Shown here: positions 1-8,489 of the stretch, one piece after another | Layout: each line of letters begins with the position of its first letter | Numbering within the stretch: the stretch's first letter is position 1 | Origin: Streptomyces sp. HUAS ZL42 | GTDB lineage: Bacteria; Actinomycetota; Actinomycetes; Streptomycetales; Streptomycetaceae | DNA length: 64,000 nt | NCBI RefSeq assembly: GCF_040782645.1 | Contig: NZ_CP160403.1 | Location: 5,429,001-5,493,000 of the forward strand | Reading direction: 5' to 3' | The notes under the pieces: model-generated | Databases searched by the model: none | Seen by the model: only the letters and a program-made list of their open reading frames with translations | Told to the model about the DNA's origin: nothing | Position numbers and translations under genes: made by a program

Positions 1-769
1 CGGCAACGACGGCGACTGGGCCGGTGGGGGGCGCGCGGGAGGCGTTCAGGCCCGGCGCGCGGAGGGCGGATGGCGGTTGTACGGGGAGGCCGACCAGGTG
101 CTGGACGGGCACAGCGCCGGACTCCTCCTGGTCGCCGCCCACACGGGCGGGTTCGCCCGGTCGCGCACGCTCCTGTTCCTCGTCACGGGGGACGCCGAAG
201 GGCTCGTGCGCGTACGGCAGACCGCCCTCGACGCGACCCGGCCGCGCGCCCGCGTCCAGCTCCGCGATGTCCGGGCCGAGTTGCTCGGCGACGAGCGCGC
301 GGACGTACTGGCCGCCCTGTCCGCCACCGGCGACACCGCCGCCGCCGTCCTCGCCTGCGAGGCCGTCGGGGCCGCCGACCGGGTGCTGGAGCGGACCGTC
401 GAGTACGTCGGACAGCGCGAGCAGTTCGGGCGGGCGATCGGATCCTTCCAGGCGGTGAAGCACCAGCTGGCCGACGTGTACGTCCAGGTGCAGGCGGCGC
501 GCTCGGCGGCGTACTACTCCGCCTGGGCGACGGCACACACGGAACGGGTCGGCGGGCTCGCGCTCGCCCAGGCCCTTGAGGCGCTGCGGACCGCCGCCGG
601 GGAGGCGATCCAGCTGCACGGCGGCATCGGTTTCACCTGGGAACACGAGGCCCACCTGTACTTCAAGCGGGCCGCGGGCGACGAACTGCTCTTCGGGCCG
701 GTCCACCGGCTGCGCGCGCACGCGGCCGACACGGCCCGGCTCTTCGAACTGCCGGAGGTGACGGTGTGA
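1..769 (+). CDS. acyl-CoA dehydrogenase, C-terminal part (5' end outside window)
   Basis: The gene enters from the left edge; the first complete codon is at base 2 and about 255 residues are visible. Acyl-CoA dehydrogenases are FAD enzymes that introduce the alpha-beta double bond in acyl-CoA thioesters. The C-terminal helical domain is recognisable from GQREQFGRAIGSFQAVKH and from QLHGGIGFTWEHEAHLYFKR, the segment that normally follows the FAD/acyl site. The middle part (VLDGHSAGLLLVAA) fits the beta-domain. The stop codon overlaps the GTG of the next gene (GTGA), so the two are translationally coupled. It fits the CoA-ester catabolic genes further on, but the N-terminus, catalytic base and promoter cannot be seen. 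Confidence 0.88.
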   Translation, partial: GNDGDWAGGGRAGGVQARRAEGGWRLYGEADQVLDGHSAGLLLVAAHTGGFARSRTLLFLVTGDAEGLVRVRQTALDATRPRARVQLRDVRAELLGDERADVLAALSATGDTAAAVLACEAVGAADRVLERTVEYVGQREQFGRAIGSFQAVKHQLADVYVQVQAARSAAYYSAWATAHTERVGGLALAQALEALRTAAGEAIQLHGGIGFTWEHEAHLYFKRAAGDELLFGPVHRLRAHAADTARLFELPEVTV

Positions 770-1254
770 TCGGCGAACGCGTGGTGCAGAGAGTGTCCTC
801 GACGCGGACCTTCGCGAAGGTCGCGCCCCATGTCATTCCCGCGCTCGACCGCGCCGTACACCGCCTCACCCGCGGAAAGGTGCTGCTCAGCGCACAGATG
901 CTGCCGGGGGTGATCCTGACCTCGACCGGAGCGAGAAGCGGACAGGCGCGGCGCACGCCGCTCGCCTGCATGCCGGAGGACGACGGGCGGAGCTGGCTGC
1001 TCATCGGCTCCAACTTCGGACGGACCGGCCACCCCGCCTGGACCCACAATCTCCTCGCCCACCCCGACGCCGAGATCAGCTGGAAGGGCGCGGACATCCC
1101 CGTCGCGGCCCGGCTTCTCGAGGGCGAGGAGCGGGCCGCCGCCTGGAAGGCGGTGCTGGCCTTCTGGCCGCCGTACGCGACGTACCAGGCGCGGGTGGAC
1201 CGCGAGATACGGCTGTTCCGGATCACGCCTCTACAGCGCCGCCGGCCCCTGTAG
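766..1254 (+). CDS. nitroreductase family deazaflavin-dependent oxidoreductase
   Basis: A 162-residue protein of the Ddn / F420H2-dependent reductase family (split beta-barrel fold). The core runs from VILTSTGARSGQARRTPLAC through WLLIGSNFGRTGHPAWTHNLLAHPDAEISW, the usual family signature for binding the deazaflavin. These proteins reduce enones, quinones or nitro compounds using F420H2. It starts at a GTG that overlaps the stop of the acyl-CoA dehydrogenase, so it is probably in the same operon and may act on the same substrate. Its 3' end overlaps the convergent LysE gene by 24 bases. F420 use is inferred from family; fbiC lies in the same window. Cofactor preference could instead be FMN. 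Confidence 0.85.
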   Translation: MIGERVVQRVSSTRTFAKVAPHVIPALDRAVHRLTRGKVLLSAQMLPGVILTSTGARSGQARRTPLACMPEDDGRSWLLIGSNFGRTGHPAWTHNLLAHPDAEISWKGADIPVAARLLEGEERAAAWKAVLAFWPPYATYQARVDREIRLFRITPLQRRRPL

Positions 1255-1869
1255 CGTCGCCAGTCGCTCCACCAGCAGAACCGCGCCGATGCCGAGCATC
1301 GCCGCCCCCGACGTCCGGGTCACCGCGCGGGCCGCCACGGGCCGGGCGTGCAGCACCGCCCGGGCCCCCACGCCGACCGCCAGATAGACGGCGGCGCAGC
1401 ACACCATGTGCAGCAGGCCCATTGCGGCGGTCTGCGCGGCGACCGGAAGGTGCGCACCTGCGACGGAGAGGAACTGGGGCAGCACCGAGAGGTAGAGCAG
1501 CAGACCCTTGGGGTTCAGGCCGCTGATCGTGGCGCCGCGCAGGAAGACGCGCGCACCGCCCGAGGCCACGGCTTCCCCTGCCTGTGGCGCGCCCGGCCTG
1601 CGCAGCACCCCCCACCCCAGCCACACCAGATATCCCGCCCCGGCCACCGTCAGCGCGGTGAGCAGCCCCGGTGACCCGGCGACCAGGACCGCGAGCCCGG
1701 CCACGGCGAGCACCGTGTGGAGTGCGTAGCCCGCGACCAGCCCCGCCACGGCGGCCCCCACCGACCGCCCGCGCAGCCCCGCGGCGATCACGTACGCCCA
1801 GTCCGCGCCCGGCACGCACACCAGCAGCAGATCCACGGCGAGGAAAGAAATCAGCGTTCCCGAGTTCAT
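1231..1869 (-). CDS. LysE family amino-acid/metabolite exporter
   Basis: A 212-residue inner-membrane protein with about six hydrophobic segments. It has the LysE/RhtB N-terminal pattern (FLAVDLLLVCVPGADWAYVIAAG) and a GLNPKGLLLYLSVLPQFL segment typical of the family's middle helices. LysE proteins export amino acids or related metabolites. The ATG at 1869 is preferred because the family signature begins right after it; an upstream in-frame extension to 1953 would overlap the divergent regulator. It is transcribed divergently from an Lrp/AsnC regulator 82 bases away, the standard arrangement in which the regulator controls the exporter in response to its substrate. The substrate is unknown. 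Confidence 0.88.
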   Translation of the reverse strand: MNSGTLISFLAVDLLLVCVPGADWAYVIAAGLRGRSVGAAVAGLVAGYALHTVLAVAGLAVLVAGSPGLLTALTVAGAGYLVWLGWGVLRRPGAPQAGEAVASGGARVFLRGATISGLNPKGLLLYLSVLPQFLSVAGAHLPVAAQTAAMGLLHMVCCAAVYLAVGVGARAVLHARPVAARAVTRTSGAAMLGIGAVLLVERLATLQGPAAL

Positions 1870-1940
1870 GTGGGGGACATTAGGCGCGATTGCCTCGAAG
1901 GTGTTCCCGAAGTTTTCCCTCATCGGCCCGATGTGGGGGA
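1868..1940. promoter_or_regulatory. divergent lysE/lrp promoter region with a 10-bp direct repeat
   Basis: The short gap between the LysE gene and the divergent Lrp/AsnC gene contains the same ten bases, ATGTGGGGGA, at 1868-1877 and 1931-1940. Lrp-type octamers often bind phased repeats over tens of bases, so these are candidate contacts. Function is inferred; the left copy also includes bases of the LysE start codon. Confidence 0.3.
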
Positions 1941-1951
1941 AGATCTGCCCC

Positions 1952-2404
1952 ATGGATGACGTGGACCGGAAGATTCTTGCCGAGCTGCAGCAGGACGGGC
2001 GGCTGACCGTGACCGAGCTGGCCGGGCGGGTGCGGCTGAGCGTCTCGCCCTGTCACCGGCGGCTGCGGGAGCTGGAGCGGTCGGGGGCGATCAGCGGATA
2101 CCGGGCGGTCGTGGAGCCGGCCGCGGTCGGGCTGACCTTCGAGGCGCTCGTCTTCGTCTCGATGCGGCAGGAGGACCGGGACACGGTCGCCGAGTTCGAG
2201 CGTGCGGTGAGCGAGGTGGAGTACGTGCTGGAGGCGCAGCGGCTGTTCGGGGACCCGGACTATCTGCTCCGGGTGGCCACCGCCGACCTCGCCGCCTTCC
2301 AGCGGCTGTACGACGAGCGCCTCGCCACCCTGCCGGGCGTGCAGCGGCTGACGTCCACGCTGGTGATGAAGCACGTGGTCAAGGACCGTCCGCTGCCCGC
2401 GTAG
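1952..2404 (+). CDS. Lrp/AsnC family transcriptional regulator
   Basis: A 150-residue regulator with an N-terminal winged-helix domain (DDVDRKILAELQQDGRLTVTE, then SVSPCHRRLRELERSGAI as recognition helix) and a C-terminal RAM/AsnC ligand domain (residues about 65-145, ending LPGVQRLTSTLVMKHV). Family members bind amino acids and regulate metabolism or export genes. The ATG at 1952 places the DDVDRKIL motif at the N-terminus as in homologs; the longer reading from 1868 runs through the divergent promoter. It is the probable controller of the neighbouring LysE exporter and of itself. Confidence 0.92.
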   Translation: MDDVDRKILAELQQDGRLTVTELAGRVRLSVSPCHRRLRELERSGAISGYRAVVEPAAVGLTFEALVFVSMRQEDRDTVAEFERAVSEVEYVLEAQRLFGDPDYLLRVATADLAAFQRLYDERLATLPGVQRLTSTLVMKHVVKDRPLPA

Positions 2405-2408
2405 CGCA

Positions 2409-2451
2409 GCAGGCGGTGACCCACCGGGGGATCCGGTGAACCACCGCCTGC
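2409..2451. terminator. hairpin after the Lrp gene
   Basis: A 10-bp perfect stem (2409-2418 with 2442-2451) encloses a 23-base loop between the convergent Lrp and TetR genes. It has no T-tract, which is usual for Streptomyces terminators. It could serve both directions. Confidence 0.5.
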
Positions 2452-2510
2452 AAGACAGGACTTGGGGCCGCGAGGGCCGAACGCGGTTGTTGCCGCGGGC
2501 TGCTCCCGGG

Positions 2511-3158
2511 CTACTTGGTCGGCTTCTTGCCGGTGATGCCCAGATGCACGAGCAGCGCCAGGTTCGGCTTGAGTTCAGCCTGCTTGACGCCCCACGTCTG
2601 GAAGCCCTTCTGGTGCGAGGCGACGGCCGCGAGCATCGCGACCAGCGAACCCGCGACGGCGGCCGGGTTCACGTCCTTGTCGACCCTGCCCTTGGCCTGC
2701 AACTCGGCGATGGAGTCCACGAGGGAGTTGTTCACCGAGTTCAGGATCTTCATTCGGATCTTGTAGAAGCGCTTGTCGCCCTCGGCGGCCCCGAGGTCGA
2801 CCACGCGCAGGATGGCGTCATTCTTGCGCCAGAACTCCAGGAATCCGTCGACGAGTTCCTGCGCGGTCTGCCAGCCGGCCTTGCCGACCCAGCTGCGGCC
2901 CTCGAGCAACTCGGTCAACCCGGCGCCCTCGGCGGCCATTTGCTCGGCGATCTCCAGGACGGCACCTTCGACGTCCGGGAAGTACTGGTAGAAGGTGGCG
3001 GGCGAAGTGCCCGCCTTCCGGGCGACATCGATGACCTTGACGTCCCGGTAGGGGGAGGAGCTGAGCATCTCGCTGAGGCAGTCGAGCAGCTTCTGCCGGG
3101 TCGCCTGCCCACGCCGACCGGCCACCCGGCCGTCGACGGTACGCACTTGTCCTGTCAT
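2511..3158 (-). CDS. TetR family transcriptional regulator (candidate regulon repressor)
   Basis: A 215-residue TetR-type protein. The N-terminal helix-turn-helix covers about residues 18-65 (KVIDVARKAGTSPATFYQYF is the turn and recognition helix). The C-terminal ligand domain is all-helical and not assignable to a known effector. Its start codon lies inside the 15-base element CTGTC-N5-GTCAG (3152-3166), which differs by one arm base from the perfect CTGAC-N5-GTCAG repeats at the promoters of the catabolic genes in this window. That suggests autoregulation and makes this the best local candidate for the shared repressor. The link is inferred from operator similarity only; TetR genes outside the window are alternatives. 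Confidence 0.92.
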   Translation of the reverse strand: MTGQVRTVDGRVAGRRGQATRQKLLDCLSEMLSSSPYRDVKVIDVARKAGTSPATFYQYFPDVEGAVLEIAEQMAAEGAGLTELLEGRSWVGKAGWQTAQELVDGFLEFWRKNDAILRVVDLGAAEGDKRFYKIRMKILNSVNNSLVDSIAELQAKGRVDKDVNPAAVAGSLVAMLAAVASHQKGFQTWGVKQAELKPNLALLVHLGITGKKPTK

Positions 3159-3166
3159 GCCGTCAG
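3152..3166. promoter_or_regulatory. imperfect CTGAC-N5-GTCAG operator over the TetR start
   Basis: CTGTC (3152-3156), ATGCC, GTCAG (3162-3166): nine of ten arm bases match the perfect repeats elsewhere. It covers the ATG of the TetR gene, a position suited to autorepression. Confidence 0.5.
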
Positions 3167-3281
3167 CTTACCGAGGGGTGATCGGAGCGCGATTCGGCCG
3201 ACTGCAAATGGGGTGCACGGGTGCCGTGGGGCTGGTGTGCCTGGTCCTGCGCGGTGCGCAAGACGCCGCTAGTTTGACGGT

Positions 3282-4016
3282 ATGGCCGAAAACAGGGCAT
3301 CCGCAGAGGGAGCGGGATACGGAGAGGGCGTCCCGTGCTGGGTGGACGCGCAGCTTCCCGACGTGGAGGCGGGCAAGCGGTTCTACGGTGAGCTCTTCGG
3401 GTGGGCCTTCGAGGACGCGTACGACTCCACCGTATGGGCCCTGCTGGACGGCGAACCCGTCGCCGCGCTCGCCCACAAGACGGACGGCCGCATGCCCACC
3501 GTCTGGACCGTGTACTTCGCGACGAGGGACGTGGCGGAACTGGCCCGCCGGATCCGCGCGGCCGACGGCCAGGTCTTCAGCGGACCCCTGCCGGTCGGCG
3601 ATCTGGGCACCGCCGCCCTCGCCGCCGACCCCGAGGGTGCCGTCTTCGGACTCTGGCAGGCGCAGGGCCACCCCGGATTCGGCCGGCGGCAGGAGCCGGG
3701 CGCCTTCGCCTGGGCGCAGCTCTACGCCCGGGACATCGCCACCGCCAACACCTTCTACGGCACCCTCTTCCACGAGGCCCTCTTCGGGCCCGACGCCGAG
3801 CCCGACTTCGGCCGCGCCCCCGTCTCCGACTTCTTCCCGGCCGAGATGCCGCCCCATTTCCTCGTCCACTTCGGCGTCGAGGACTGCGAGGAGGCACTCG
3901 GGACGGTGAACCGGCTCGGCGGGCGCGTCCAGGCGGGACCCTTCGAGGCCTCGTACGGAACGGTGGCCGTCGTCACGGACAATCAAGGTGCGTCGTTCGC
4001 GGTGCTGCAGCGCTGA
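3282..4016 (+). CDS. VOC family protein with two glyoxalase-like domains
   Basis: A 244-residue protein containing two vicinal-oxygen-chelate domains: about residues 15-120 (CWVDAQLPDVEAGKRFYGEL start) and 130-244 (FAWAQLYARDIATANTFYGTL start, closing with TDNQGASFAVLQ). This duplicated form is common in Streptomyces and is related to the hydroxylase/glyoxalase group that handles antibiotics or small ketoaldehydes. No activity can be named. There is no obvious ribosome-binding site before the ATG, and a TAGTTT box lies six bases upstream, so the transcript may be leaderless. It lies between the TetR gene and afsK. Confidence 0.88.
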   Translation: MAENRASAEGAGYGEGVPCWVDAQLPDVEAGKRFYGELFGWAFEDAYDSTVWALLDGEPVAALAHKTDGRMPTVWTVYFATRDVAELARRIRAADGQVFSGPLPVGDLGTAALAADPEGAVFGLWQAQGHPGFGRRQEPGAFAWAQLYARDIATANTFYGTLFHEALFGPDAEPDFGRAPVSDFFPAEMPPHFLVHFGVEDCEEALGTVNRLGGRVQAGPFEASYGTVAVVTDNQGASFAVLQR

Positions 4017-4204
4017 GGCGTTCCGGTTGCGACGCGTTTGCCCTGGTATGGGGTGAGACACCCTTGTTGTCCCCGGGTTCGCAACCACGCGTCCGGCCAG
4101 GAAGAATCGGGGTGCGTGCCGCCATGGCGGTGCGGTGGTGAGACGCTGCACGGGGTCGCGTACATATGTGGGTGACGCGGCTCGTACGGGGAGGTGGCAG
4201 GCAA

Positions 4205-6565
4205 GTGGTGGATCAGCTGACACAGCACGATCCGCGCAGGATCGGGCCGTTCGAGGTGCTGGGACGGCTGGGTGCCGGCGGCATGGGGCTGGTCTATCTC
4301 GCGCGCTCGGCGTCCGGCCGGCGCGTGGCGATCAAGACGGTCCGTACGGAACTCGCCGAGGACCAGCTGTTCCGTGTCCGCTTCACCCGTGAGGTGGAGG
4401 CGGCCAGGGCGGTCTCCGGCTTCTACACGGCGGCCGTGGTCGACGCCGACCCCCGTGCGGCCGTGCCCTGGCTGGCCACCGCGTACGTCCCCGCGCCCTC
4501 GCTCGAGGAGATAGTGAACGAGTGCGGGCCGCTCCCGGCCCAGGCGGTGCGCTGGCTCGCGGCGGGCGTGGCGGAGGCGCTGCAGTCGATCCACGGTGCC
4601 GGGCTGGTGCACCGGGACCTCAAGCCGTCGAACGTGCTCGTCGTCGAGGACGGCCCCCGCGTGATCGACTTCGGCATAGCGTCCGGCGTCTCGAACACGC
4701 GTTTGACGATGACGAACGTCGCCGTCGGAACGCCCGCCTACATGTCGCCCGAGCAGGCGAAGGACTCCCGCAGCGTGACCGGGGCGAGCGACGTCTTCTC
4801 GCTCGGCTCCATGCTGGTCTTCGCCGCCACCGGACACCCGCCCTTCCACGGGGCCAACCCGGTCGAGACGGTCTTCATGCTGCTGCGCGAGGGCCCCGAC
4901 CTGGAGGGCCTCCCGGACGAGCTCCGGCCGCTCATCGAGTCCTGTATGCAGATGGAGGCCGCCGGCCGCCCCAACCCTGCGGACCTCCAGGCCCAGCTCG
5001 CCCCGCATCTCTTCGGCTCCGGCTCCGACGACAGCGGTACGGCGTCGGCGTGGCTGCCCGAGCGCGCGGTGGGCCTCATCGAGTCGCGCCGCGGCGGCCG
5101 CCCCGCGGTCAAGCCCGCCGGGGGCCCCCGCAGCGGCGGCGGCCGCCCCGCCGTACCGCCCCCGCCCTCACGCGACCCCGTCCTCCCGGCCCCGTATCCC
5201 GCGCCCCTGCCGGTCGGCGCGCCCGACACCGGCCCCGTGCGGCTGGCGGGCGCGGCGGTGCCGATCGGGCCCGGCCCGCGCGTCGCCGACGCCCGCGCGG
5301 CCGCCGTGAAGGCGCCCCCGCCGGAGGCCGGCCTGGTCGCCTCCTGGTCAAGGCCCCGCCCCGGAGTCAACGGCACAGACCCCGCCGTGGGCCCTGCCGT
5401 ACCGGCGCCGCAGCCCGTGCCCCCGGAGACGGCGGCCGGCTGGCGGCCCTGGCGCTTCCGCATGTCCAACGACGTCTGGGGCACCCCCGAGGTCGCGGAC
5501 GACCTCGTCTACGTCACCTCCTTCGAGGTGCACGCGCTGGACGTGGCGACCGGCCGCCGTCGCTTCAAGACGCGGGACGTGGCCTGGTCGATGGCGGTGT
5601 CGGAGGGCCGTATCCACGCCTCCGACGGCCCCACGCTGTTCGCGCTGGAGGCCCGCGAGGGCGCCGATCTGTGGCGGCTGTCGACGGACGCCTGGGTGTA
5701 CTCGCTCAAGGCAGACCGGGGCACGGTCGTCACCGGCACGCGCGGCGGCGGAGTCCAGGCCTGGGAGGCCTCGGGCGGCCAGAAGCTGTGGGAGATCACC
5801 GGCTGCCAGACGGACTTCGAGTCCCCGGAGGCAGGCCCGGCCGTCCACGAGGGCACGGTGTACGTCTGGCAGGACGCCCGCCTGCGCGCCCTGGACGCCC
5901 GGACGGGTGACGAGCGCTGGTCCTACCCGATCGGCGACGCGGCCTCCTGCGGCGGAGTCCCGGTCCGCGTGACCCACGGCCCGGACGGGTACGTGTACCT
6001 GTCCGCCGGGGCGCGCGTCCTGGCGGTCGACGTGGCGAGCGGCATGGTGCGCTGGCACTTCGAGGCCCCGGCCGTCTTCCTCTCCCCGCCCACCTTCGTG
6101 CCCGGCCCCGCCGTGACGGGCGGCGGCGTCTACCTGGCCGACTACCTCGGCACGGTGTACGCCCTCGACGCCACCGACGGCCGCGACCGCTGGCGCATCG
6201 CCACGGAGTCCCGGGCGTCCGTCGAACCGGTCCTGGTGGCCGCGGGCCATGTCCACGTGGGCAGCGGCAAGGGCCTCTACACCCTGGACGCCGTCACGGG
6301 CACGCCCAAGTGGCGCTTCCAGGCGGGCGGCGACATCGTGGGCGCCCCGGCGGTGGCGGAGGGCCGTATCCACTTCGGCTCGACGGACCACCTGCTGTAC
6401 ACGCTGAAGGCCGACGACGGCCGGCTGCGGTGGAAGCTGGCGACCGGCGGCGAGATCACCGGATCGCCGGTGGTGAAGGACGGCGTCGTGTACGCGTGCA
6501 GCAAGGACCGCTGTGTGTACGCGCTCGACGCGGAGAAGGGGACCGGTACGGCGCGGACCGCCTGA
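4205..6565 (+). CDS. afsK: AfsK serine/threonine protein kinase with C-terminal beta-propeller
   Basis: A 786-residue eukaryotic-type kinase. The glycine loop GRLGAGGMG is near residues 20-28, the ATP lysine is in VAIKTV, HRDLKPSN is near 136, DFG is present and GTPAYMSPEQ closes the activation segment. A Pro-rich linker follows, then from about residue 412 repeated WR/WK...AVDxxxG segments forming a PQQ-like beta-propeller. This is the architecture and near-exact N-terminus (VDQLTQHDPRRIGPFE) of Streptomyces AfsK, which autophosphorylates and phosphorylates AfsR. GTG 4205 was chosen because GGAGG lies 10 bases upstream; GTG 4208 is also possible. AfsR and AfsS are encoded at 11.4-15 kb, so the cascade is in one locus but is interrupted by catabolic genes. 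Confidence 0.96.
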   Translation: MVDQLTQHDPRRIGPFEVLGRLGAGGMGLVYLARSASGRRVAIKTVRTELAEDQLFRVRFTREVEAARAVSGFYTAAVVDADPRAAVPWLATAYVPAPSLEEIVNECGPLPAQAVRWLAAGVAEALQSIHGAGLVHRDLKPSNVLVVEDGPRVIDFGIASGVSNTRLTMTNVAVGTPAYMSPEQAKDSRSVTGASDVFSLGSMLVFAATGHPPFHGANPVETVFMLLREGPDLEGLPDELRPLIESCMQMEAAGRPNPADLQAQLAPHLFGSGSDDSGTASAWLPERAVGLIESRRGGRPAVKPAGGPRSGGGRPAVPPPPSRDPVLPAPYPAPLPVGAPDTGPVRLAGAAVPIGPGPRVADARAAAVKAPPPEAGLVASWSRPRPGVNGTDPAVGPAVPAPQPVPPETAAGWRPWRFRMSNDVWGTPEVADDLVYVTSFEVHALDVATGRRRFKTRDVAWSMAVSEGRIHASDGPTLFALEAREGADLWRLSTDAWVYSLKADRGTVVTGTRGGGVQAWEASGGQKLWEITGCQTDFESPEAGPAVHEGTVYVWQDARLRALDARTGDERWSYPIGDAASCGGVPVRVTHGPDGYVYLSAGARVLAVDVASGMVRWHFEAPAVFLSPPTFVPGPAVTGGGVYLADYLGTVYALDATDGRDRWRIATESRASVEPVLVAAGHVHVGSGKGLYTLDAVTGTPKWRFQAGGDIVGAPAVAEGRIHFGSTDHLLYTLKADDGRLRWKLATGGEITGSPVVKDGVVYACSKDRCVYALDAEKGTGTARTA

Positions 6566-6743
6566 CACGGCGGTCCCGGTCCCGGGACGGCCGTCGTACC
6601 GGGCGCACGGAAGGGGTTCCAGACGGCGGCCGTCGCTGCGGGGAGCGGCCCTGTCCGCCGCTCTCACCCCAGACGCTACGCCGGGTACGCGGTCGTCGCC
6701 ACGCAGTGACATGATCGTGACAGCAGCTGCATAGAGTGACGGC

Positions 6744-7277
6744 ATGCATCTACGGGGACGTGGGCTCAAGTTCACAGCGGTGACGGCGATGGTGGTCCTG
6801 GCACTGACCGGATTCTCGACGGGACGCGGTCACGGCACCAAGCACGACAGCGACGGGAGCGGCGGCGGCTGCAGCAGCTCGAGCCAGGACCACGACAGCT
6901 CGTCGTCGACGTCCGGGGGTTCCTCCTCGGGGTCGGGCTCGTACCACGACGATGACGACTACGACGACACCAGTGGCTCCGGCAGTTCGTCCGGGGAGAC
7001 CGCCACGACCGCGGATGCCGCCGACGTCGAGGTGGTGGAGTGCGCGACGAAGGACGACCCGGCCGCGAAGTTCGATGTCACCAACCGCAACGACCGGGAC
7101 GGCACCTTCAAGGTCGACATCGCCTTCAAGGACGCGAGCGGCGCCACCGTCGAAGAGCGAGGTATGGAGGTGGAGGTGGCCGCGGGGAGTACGGTGACGG
7201 TGGGCATGAAGCTGTCCTCGGCCGACGCGGCCAAGGTGGCCCACTGCGACGCGGACCCGGTGGCACCGCCGGTGTGA
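6744..7277 (+). CDS. secreted Ser/Asp-rich protein of unknown function
   Basis: A 177-residue protein with an N-terminal hydrophobic signal segment (about residues 9-25), then a low-complexity region of Ser, Gly, Asp and His to about residue 85, then a compact C-terminal domain (residues 95-170, VEVVECATKDDPAAKFDVTN, with a second Cys in VAHCDADP). The C-terminal part resembles a small extracellular beta-sandwich of the FxLYD type: alternating strands and a conserved two-Cys pair. It lies directly downstream of afsK, in the place a small gene occupies between afsK and afsS in S. coelicolor (from memory). No role in AfsK signalling is shown by the sequence. Confidence 0.75.
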   Translation: MHLRGRGLKFTAVTAMVVLALTGFSTGRGHGTKHDSDGSGGGCSSSSQDHDSSSSTSGGSSSGSGSYHDDDDYDDTSGSGSSSGETATTADAADVEVVECATKDDPAAKFDVTNRNDRDGTFKVDIAFKDASGATVEERGMEVEVAAGSTVTVGMKLSSADAAKVAHCDADPVAPPV

Positions 7278-7297
7278 ACCGGCCCTAGGGGCCTGCC

Positions 7298-8071
7298 CTA
7301 GCGGATGCGGGGCTCGGCGGTCGTCCGTCCGGCGAACAGTTCCGCCTGCCGTTCGGTCGGCAGGTTTCCCAGCGCGATGAGGTGCGGTGCCTGGGCGAAC
7401 GCCTGGGCGCGGGCGGCCTCCTGGGCCGCCCACAGCGCGCGCACGGTGCCCTGGACACCCTCCGCCGGATAGCCGGCGATGACGGTGGCGCAGTGCACGG
7501 CCGCCTCCACCGCGCCACCCGGCTCGGTGAGTTCGGAGACCAGCCCGATCTGGTGCGCCCGCCGGGCGGACATCCGCTCGGCGGTCCCCATCAGCATCAT
7601 CCGCGCCGCCTCCCCGAACGGCATCCGCTGCGCCATGAGCACGGACTCGTACGCGCTGACCATGCCGTAGGTGGTGTGCGGGTCGAAGAAGGAAGCGGTC
7701 GTGTCCGCGACGATGAACTCGCACTCCCCGAGCAGATAGAAGGCACCCCCACAGGCCATTCCCCGCACCGCGGCGACGACCGGCTTCCACAGGTCGTTCG
7801 CCTTCGGCCCGATCCGGAGCAGCGGATCGTCCTGCATGTAGGGCGAGTTGGGCTGCGGCACCACCACGTCCCGGTCGAGCCCGGTGCAGAACGCCCGCTC
7901 CCCGGCGCCGGTGAGCACGACGGCCCGTACGGAGTCGTCGAAGCGCAACCCACGCCAGGTGTCCGCGAGTTCCCGCGCCGTCTCGAGGTCGACGGCGTTC
8001 AGCCTGGCCGGCCGGTCGAGGGTGACGACGGCGACACCGGTGTCCTTGTCGGCGGTCAGACGCAGGCTCAT
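7298..8071 (-). CDS. enoyl-CoA hydratase/isomerase family protein
   Basis: A 257-residue crotonase-fold protein. The N-terminal core (GVAVVTLDRPARLNAVD) and the oxyanion-hole region (VVAAVRGMACGGAFYLLGEC) are clear; the usual catalytic Glu region follows in the FFDPHTTYGMVSAYES segment. Such enzymes hydrate 2-enoyl-CoA or catalyse related isomerisations. The ATG at 8071 overlaps the stop of the DUF35 gene (ATGA), so the order thiolase-like, DUF35, hydratase forms one operon read leftwards. That operon's promoter region carries two perfect CTGAC-N5-GTCAG elements. The substrate is unknown. Confidence 0.92.
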   Translation of the reverse strand: MSLRLTADKDTGVAVVTLDRPARLNAVDLETARELADTWRGLRFDDSVRAVVLTGAGERAFCTGLDRDVVVPQPNSPYMQDDPLLRIGPKANDLWKPVVAAVRGMACGGAFYLLGECEFIVADTTASFFDPHTTYGMVSAYESVLMAQRMPFGEAARMMLMGTAERMSARRAHQIGLVSELTEPGGAVEAAVHCATVIAGYPAEGVQGTVRALWAAQEAARAQAFAQAPHLIALGNLPTERQAELFAGRTTAEPRIR

Positions 8072-8484
8072 GGGCGCTCCAGAACCCACTGGGGAAGGCC
8101 GTTGCCGTCGAAGACGACCTGCACCCTGGCCCCGATGCGGATGCGCTCGACGGGAAGGGAGCCGAGAGCCGCTCCGGGCTCGGCGACGAGATTGCCGACC
8201 AGCCGTATGCGCGGAGCCTCGGCCAGCTCGACCACGACCACGTTGTACGGCGCCTGCTCCGCGTAGTCGGGAAGCAGCGGCGGATGGGGGACGACGTACG
8301 ACCAGACACGGCCGTGCCCCGACACCGGCCGCCACTCGCCGTCGAAGGACTGGCAGTGGGGGCAGCACGGCCGTGGCGGGAAGCGGAGTTCCCCGCAGTC
8401 GGCGCAGGCCTGGACACGGAGCTCGCCCCGGGCGGCGTACCGCCAGAAGGGAGCGCCGTCGGAATCGGCGACGGGAGTCAGCAT
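8068..8484 (-). CDS. Zn-ribbon OB-fold protein (DUF35), partner of the thiolase-like protein
   Basis: A 138-residue DUF35 protein. The N-terminal rubredoxin-like zinc ribbon has Cys pairs in ACADCGELRFPPRPCCPHC, followed by the OB-fold (GRVWSYVVPHPP to RVQVVFDG). DUF35 proteins bind acyl-CoA or form complexes with thiolase-like enzymes; in steroid side-chain degradation the DUF35 part of ChsH2 is required by the aldolase Ltp2. ATG 8484 is preferred over the TTG at 8493 because a GAGGAG lies nine bases before it. It is sandwiched by overlapping genes, thiolase-like upstream and hydratase downstream, supporting a physical complex. Confidence 0.9.
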   Translation of the reverse strand: MLTPVADSDGAPFWRYAARGELRVQACADCGELRFPPRPCCPHCQSFDGEWRPVSGHGRVWSYVVPHPPLLPDYAEQAPYNVVVVELAEAPRIRLVGNLVAEPGAALGSLPVERIRIGARVQVVFDGNGLPQWVLERP

Positions 8485-8489
8485 CGCAC

